Below, in pieces: positions 60,501-64,000 of a stretch of 64,000 bases of DNA. Positions within the stretch are counted from its first letter, which is position 1. The number at the start of each line of letters is the position of its first letter. Made by a program: the position numbers and the translations under genes. The stretch covers positions 8,299 through 72,298 of the forward strand of contig CAZFOO010000009.1 in NCBI GenBank assembly GCA_964520585.1, in the 5' to 3' direction. The DNA is from PXAP01 sp964520585. GTDB lineage: Bacteria > Bacteroidota > Bacteroidia > Bacteroidales > PUMT01. The notes beneath the pieces were generated by a model, which made no database searches, was not told where the DNA came from, and worked only from the letters and a program-made list of their open reading frames with translations.

Positions 60501-60895
60501 GCCGCCGTTCTATCTTTTTTGTCCGCCGCCAGGGAGCGCAGAAAAAGATCAATGGGCAGGTGAAGCCCTTTTTTGTCCCTGCTGTATTTTTGAAGGTGGA
60601 ATTTGTTGCCCGATATGGTAACATCATATCCGGCGGGCAGAACATAAACATGATCCGGTTCGGGAGACGTTTTATCTTCTATTTCAGTCACTTTGAGCCT
60701 GGTGGATTTTTGCAGGATTTCCGGAAGGATGCTTTTATGTTCGGGTGAGAGATGTTGTATTACCACAAAGGTGATCCCGGTATTTCCGGGCAGGTTTTTA
60801 AAAAAAGCCTCCATATTCTTAATACCATCAGCAGACGAACCAATGCCTGCAATGATGTGATGCTTTGTTTCTATTTTGGGTTCAGACATATTCAA
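57581..60895 (-). CDS. CheB-CheR-PAS chemosensory fusion protein, interrupted by an in-frame TAG before its kinase domain
   Basis: The 1104-residue product combines, in order: a CheB-type methylesterase (about 12-195; Ser in GIGSSADG, His48, Asp in LSGGGSDGSLG), a CheR methyltransferase (about 215-480; TSFFRNKKAF, WVAACSSGEEVYSLAIL, FATDIDPRALEVAR), a coiled coil of repeated STNEELQ/ESSNNELQ heptads, and three PAS-like domains, the last (IVESSDDAIFSESAEGRILSW) followed by VKDITDIKKREEELVKAKEAT and the stop. The normal continuation is a HisKA domain, and that is exactly what follows in the same frame. It carries no receiver for CheB, as usual in CheB-CheR fusions. No methyl-accepting receptor gene is in the window. 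Confidence 0.88.
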   Translation of the reverse strand: MNMSEPKIETKHHIIAGIGSSADGIKNMEAFFKNLPGNTGITFVVIQHLSPEHKSILPEILQKSTRLKVTEIEDKTSPEPDHVYVLPAGYDVTISGNKFHLQKYSRDKKGLHLPIDLFLRSLAADKKDRTAAILLSGGGSDGSLGIKEIKDAGGLLLVQDPESAKFRSMPQNAIDTGLVDKIAKPEDLPGLLLEFQGSLDKEEQFIEDYDSGELMRKLLQLLKMKTGHDFSEYKKSTIRRRITRRMALHKKSKLSEYIGYLKENPQEVDNLFKELLIGVTSFFRNKKAFETLKKKVFPEIINPGNKNPVRIWVAACSSGEEVYSLAILAREYQESQQIRTDMQFFATDIDPRALEVARKGKYKENIRADVPAGLLDKYFEKKDDIYQVHKDIRDMITFAGHSVIKDPPYSKLDLISCRNFLIYLEPEIQKHVLNAFHYALKPGRFIFLGGSESQSQRSQLFEAIDAKARIYQKKENRKAAANYLSHSRKQESREEGNVTHVSIDKKKLSIKEFAEKKALKEYMHPFLVINKKGEIQYSLGQCDKYLKFHVGEPNQNIVNLAREGLGIPISSALRKIKSENKPVSFKNIKVKGANGDDQVNITLTPVKEPAFLSHMVIVTITPVRPANNNGEDHQDNTHEISRESDDHIRQMERELQETREYLNNVIEDLEASNEELKSTNEEFQSTNEELQSTNEELETSKEELQSLNEELESSNNELQRKNEEEARLSNDLNNFMESIRIGTLFLDKYHRIRRFSPQIKVIVNLTESDTGRSIKDFGVSFPEGNLLDDVRHVMDNLSPLEKDISANHDRHYWMRILPYRTPDDRIDGVVITFTDISERYRNQKIIEESERWRKYRDLFHHIEHGFALYQVIKNDRGDVDDLRLAEANHAFADIMNIELDSIKNRKVSELNISRECRDAFITAGKKVLGRKPYEEERYFEDSGRHLRILYFSHEGDIVATFVQDITGVKEEMKAQVHLASIVESSDDAIFSESAEGRILSWNDGAEELYGYSEKEAVGAMANDLYAYPKDDGDVAMIRQVRKGEKVKNRDTFHKRKDGSVVPVSVTKSPIKNEEGKIIAISNIVKDITDIKKREEELVKAKEAT

Positions 60896-61109
60896 GAGTG
60901 TATATGTAGTATGTTATCGTTTGAAATCGAAATTATAATAATCTGTAATATACAATAAACAGAGCAGGGTACAAAAAATTACCGGCACTGTTCTGTGTTA
61001 AGGGAGATAAAAAATTTCATGGATGCTTCCAAAGGATTGGGAAAAAGAAATGAATTTCATAATTTGCCAGTTACAGAGAAAATATTGAACATGAATCAAA
61101 ATAGTTTAT

Positions 61110-62570
61110 ATGACTGAAGATCTCTATGATAAATTGAGTGACCCCCTGGCCATGGGCGTTTTTATCTTAACTCTGCTTATCCCGCTTGCTGTGGGACTGA
61201 TCGCAATGCTGAAGACACGCAATCAGTCCGATTTCTTCCTGGGGGGGAGAGCCATGAACTCGTTTGTGGTGGGATTATCGGCAGTATCTTCGGGACGGTC
61301 TTCGTGGCTGGTACTCGGGGTTAGTGGTATGGCATACGTATCTGGTGTAGGTGCCATTTGGGCCATTGTGGGTTATACCATAGTTGAGGCATGGCAGTTT
61401 ATATACCTGGGGAGGAAATTAAGGAATGAGACCCAGAGGATGGATTGTATAACACTGCTCGATTATTTCGAATCAAGATTTGACGACAAGTCCGGCTTGT
61501 TAAGGATTACAGGTGTAATTATAATGGTAATTTTTATAACTGCATATGTGGCAGCACAATTCAATGCCGGGGCAAAATCCCTGTCCACGGCAATGGATCT
61601 TCCGTTAGCCGCTTCGCTGGCGATATCGGGACTTTTGGTTATGGTATATATGGTACTCGGCGGATATGTTGCGGTGGCATACAATGATGTAGTCAGGGCG
61701 CTTATAATGCTGGTCGGACTGGTTGTATTACCTGTTGTGGGCTTGATAAATATTGGAGGTCTGGGAATACTCCGGGAGATGATGAGCCGGCTGAATCCTG
61801 CCCACCTGGATCTTTTTTCTCTTGGTACGGGAGTTATTATTGGCTTTATTGGGATTGGTCTCGGTTCGCCGGGTCAGCCTCATATGGTGATAAGGTACAT
61901 GTCGATCAGGGATCCTTCCAGGCTCAAATATTCTGCTATGTTCGGCACCTTCTGGAATATTATCCTTGGAGTTGGTGCTGTAAGTATCGGACTTGTCGGC
62001 AGACTTTTAATCCCGGAAACGGATAGTCTTCCGGACGGAGATCCTGAAATGATATACCTGGTATTGTCATCGGGTTATTTCGGGCCGGTGCTTTATGGCC
62101 TGCTGGTTGGCGGTGTGTTTGCTGCCATTTTATCGACGGCTGATTCCCAGCTGCTGGTAGTAGCCTCTACCTTTGTCAGGGACCTGTATGAAAAGGTGAT
62201 AGCAAGGAAAAGAAGGATCGATGAAAAACGTAAGCTCTACCTTAGCAGGACCGTAGTTATTCTTTCAGGGCTACTGGCGCTTTTTCTTGCCTATCTGGCA
62301 GAGGATCTTGTTTGCTGGCTGGTGCTTTTTGCATGGGGCGGACTCGGTGCTGCATTCGGACCCGCGCTGATCATGTCGTTGTTCTGGAAAGGAGCTACCA
62401 GGGCAGGTATTGCCTCGGGAATGATTGCCGGAACGACTATCTGCATTGCCTGGTATCTCTGGATGAAGGAGCAGACCGGGGTTTATGAGTTGATACCTGC
62501 TTTTTCCGGCGCTATTATTCTTATTGTACTGGTCAGTTTGGTTACATCAAAAAAGAAGGGTTCGGTTTAG
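61110..62570 (+). CDS. Sodium/solute symporter (SSS family, PutP-like)
   Basis: A 486-residue membrane protein with about 13 hydrophobic segments. The N-terminal part contains NQSDFFLGGRAMNSFVVGLSAVSSGRSSWLVLG, where PutP-like proteins have the sodium site, and the middle contains GSPGQPHMVIRYMSIRD and VGGVFAAILSTADSQLLVVAS, both SSS-family motifs. The nearest functional group is sodium/proline symporters, but the substrate cannot be fixed by eye. It lies alone, convergent with the nitrilase-family gene. A hairpin after the gene may be its terminator. Confidence 0.9.
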   Translation: MTEDLYDKLSDPLAMGVFILTLLIPLAVGLIAMLKTRNQSDFFLGGRAMNSFVVGLSAVSSGRSSWLVLGVSGMAYVSGVGAIWAIVGYTIVEAWQFIYLGRKLRNETQRMDCITLLDYFESRFDDKSGLLRITGVIIMVIFITAYVAAQFNAGAKSLSTAMDLPLAASLAISGLLVMVYMVLGGYVAVAYNDVVRALIMLVGLVVLPVVGLINIGGLGILREMMSRLNPAHLDLFSLGTGVIIGFIGIGLGSPGQPHMVIRYMSIRDPSRLKYSAMFGTFWNIILGVGAVSIGLVGRLLIPETDSLPDGDPEMIYLVLSSGYFGPVLYGLLVGGVFAAILSTADSQLLVVASTFVRDLYEKVIARKRRIDEKRKLYLSRTVVILSGLLALFLAYLAEDLVCWLVLFAWGGLGAAFGPALIMSLFWKGATRAGIASGMIAGTTICIAWYLWMKEQTGVYELIPAFSGAIILIVLVSLVTSKKKGSV

Positions 62571-62641
62571 AGTGAAAGCTTTTCGAATCGTTTTAATAAG
62601 CGGTTTTATGCTGCATTCTTTAACCGGCCTTGAAGAGTCAT

Positions 62642-62665
62642 AAGCCATCTTTGATTTTGGCTTTT
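62642..62665 (+). terminator. Possible terminator between the symporter and nitrilase genes
   Basis: AAGCCA and TGGCTT form a 6-bp stem around a 10-base loop, followed by a T-rich stretch. It lies just before the stop codon of the convergent gene. The stem is short, so the call is modest. Confidence 0.4.
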
Positions 62666-62669
62666 CGGG

Positions 62670-63635
62670 TTATTTTTTCCTCTCCCCGGGTTTTTGCAGC
62701 CAGGCAACCTTTTGATCAGGAGTATGGTTCATGCCCAGAATCGTCCTGTATAAATCGGGCCTGCGGGCCATTTTGTACCTGTATCCTCCCGCAAGGGTTA
62801 ACTTTTCAGGAGTGAATAGTGCAGTTTTCACCTCGTTGCCCAGCTCGCGGCATTCGGCAATGATATCTCCGTAAGGGTCTATTATCATCGAACATCCGTT
62901 TTTTAACTGATCATCATCCATGCCTATGGGATTGGAGAAAACTATATATGCTGCATTGTCCCATGCCCTGGAGGGAAGCCATTTCATCAGCCAGTCCCTG
63001 CCCTTCATGCCATCAAATTCCAGACGCAGCGAGGTGGGATCTTTCTCCCTGTTTTGCCACAGTCCACGGTCAACAAATCCCGCTCCCGGCCTGGTTGATG
63101 GAGTGCACATGGTGACATGGGGCATAAAAATTATATCGGCACCGAGAAGGCTGGTGGCACGAACGTTTTCAACTATGTTATTATCATAACATATCAGAAT
63201 GCCGCATTTCCATCCATGCAGATCAAAAACACAGTAGCTGTCACCTGGCGAAATATAAGGGTTGATAAAAGGATGGAGCTTCCTGTATTTTGCAATTACA
63301 CCTTTTTTGCCGGCACATACATATGCTTTATAAATATTATCTTCCTCGTCTTTTTCAAACAGTCCCGCCAGGATGGTAATATCATATTCGCCGGCAATAT
63401 TGATTAATTCCTTAATGCTGGTTCCTCCGGGGACGGGTTCAGCCACATCAAGCATTTGTTGCCGGGAAAGCTTTCTGGCAAATGTATAGCCGGTAACCGA
63501 GCATTCATGAAAAGAAATGGCTTTGGCCCCTGCTTCGGCGGCCCTTTTACTGAGTTTCTTTATGATGGAGAGGTTATAGTGTTTGTCCCCGCTCTTGTTC
63601 TCAAACTGCGCGGCAGCTATTCTGATGGGTTCCAT
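62670..63635 (-). CDS. Nitrilase-superfamily carbon-nitrogen hydrolase
   Basis: The 321-residue soluble protein has the family's catalytic triad: Glu44 in SFHECSVTGY, Lys119 in AKYRKLHPF and Cys149 in GILICYDNN. These enzymes hydrolyse amides, carbamoyl compounds or, less often, nitriles. The sequence most resembles the amidase/carbamoylase-type branches; the true substrate is unknown. The start MEPIRIAAAQFENKSGDK is canonical. It stands alone and is convergent with the symporter gene; a functional link (uptake followed by hydrolysis) is conceivable but unsupported. Confidence 0.88.
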   Translation of the reverse strand: MEPIRIAAAQFENKSGDKHYNLSIIKKLSKRAAEAGAKAISFHECSVTGYTFARKLSRQQMLDVAEPVPGGTSIKELINIAGEYDITILAGLFEKDEEDNIYKAYVCAGKKGVIAKYRKLHPFINPYISPGDSYCVFDLHGWKCGILICYDNNIVENVRATSLLGADIIFMPHVTMCTPSTRPGAGFVDRGLWQNREKDPTSLRLEFDGMKGRDWLMKWLPSRAWDNAAYIVFSNPIGMDDDQLKNGCSMIIDPYGDIIAECRELGNEVKTALFTPEKLTLAGGYRYKMARRPDLYRTILGMNHTPDQKVAWLQKPGERKK

Positions 63636-64000
63636 ATTTCATTCCTTTAAGCCTGTTTCCACTATGATGAATAAGAAAACTATTTGAATATTATAAAAGT
63701 AAAAGTATCCTTTTTTAATAAATTTAATTATGTAATTTAGCTTGCAGTATAATTATTATTTTTTCAGGGAGATTTACTTGCTCCCTTAGAATATATTAAA
63801 GCTATCATGCTTATTATCTTTCCTTTAATGCGGAAATGTGTTAGTATTCAGGATTTCACACTTATGGATCCTCACTGTTTTATATATTATATTTTGCTTT
63901 TCAATCCATGGAACCCTCATGTTTACAGATCTTATTTTGTGTTACAAAGTAGCATGAGGGTTTCATCTGTCTAATCATATAAACGTTATATCTAATAATA
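63636..64000. other. AT-rich non-coding end of the window
   Basis: No credible gene or RNA is seen in these 365 bases. They contain the leader of the nitrilase-family gene on the left and a 10-bp inverted repeat at 63913-63962 on the right. A gene beginning beyond the window may use this region as leader. Confidence 0.5.
63911..63964. repeat. Inverted repeat AACCCTCATG / CATGAGGGTT
   Basis: Two perfect 10-base arms are separated by 30 bases; the spacer itself contains TTTGT-3-ACAAA, a second small palindrome. No T run follows in either direction, so it is not a plain terminator. It could be an operator or a leader structure for a gene beyond the edge. Confidence 0.45.

Noticed and set aside
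1..64000. tRNA, rRNA, insertion sequences, prophage or attachment sites
   Set aside because: None was recognised by eye in the intergenic regions; all long gaps are AT-rich leaders, terminators or promoter regions. A tRNA and covariance-model search would be needed to exclude small RNAs.

Overview
The window comes from a Bacteroidetes chromosome, most likely an anaerobic or facultative Bacteroidales/Marinilabiliales-type organism. The evidence is a gliding-associated (type IX secretion, type B) C-terminal domain, the Bacteroidetes-specific DUF4290 gene beside murA, promoters of the TTG-N19-TAnnTTTG type, mostly A-rich rather than GGAGG leaders, a two-propeller sensor, and an EF-G paralogue of the kind known from Bacteroides. 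No rRNA, tRNA, IS element, prophage or CRISPR array was seen. The composition is even and moderately AT-rich, as expected for a core chromosomal segment.

Layout. 1-3.3 kb: the tail of a LysM protein, then an SGNH-hydrolase-like membrane protein and an MBOAT acyltransferase, a likely surface-polymer O-acylation pair. 3.3-8.9 kb: hydF (FeFe-hydrogenase maturation GTPase), a divergent KamA-type radical SAM protein and an aspartase. 8.9-20.7 kb, all leftward: a sigma-54-type response regulator without a DNA-binding domain, a Ppx/GppA phosphatase, an ABC-2 export pair, dnaJ and grpE, a TlpA-like thioredoxin, murA, DUF4290 and a UvrD/PcrA helicase. 20.8-25.5 kb: a secreted PKD protein with MscS channel, and a leftward GTPase-site-degenerate EF-G paralogue.

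25.5-45.6 kb: one continuous rightward ribosomal cluster joining the str, S10, spc and alpha operons (rpsL to rplQ, including secY, map, infA, rpmJ and rpoA) with no tuf and no adk, followed by eno and a perfect 21-bp terminator hairpin. 45.7-47.1 kb: a mitochondrial-type citrate synthase. 47.2-52.4 kb: a double-propeller/SpoIIE phosphatase sensor and a hybrid histidine kinase with a degraded ATPase domain. 52.7-56.3 kb: EttA-type ABC-F, a small DUF4870-like membrane protein and hisS. 56.4-60.9 kb: a very large CheB-CheR-PAS-kinase-receiver protein cut in two by one in-frame TAG. 61.1-63.6 kb: a sodium/solute symporter and a nitrilase-family amidohydrolase.

Most of the window is housekeeping: translation, chaperones, cell wall, DNA repair, glycolysis and TCA entry. 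The unusual material is in variant active sites (EF-G paralogue, MurA Cys-to-Asp, kinase with lost ATP motifs, regulator without HTH), in the split chemosensory kinase, and in the hydF/KamA/aspartase neighbourhood. Functions are assigned by reading motifs and overall family resemblance; no database search was run.
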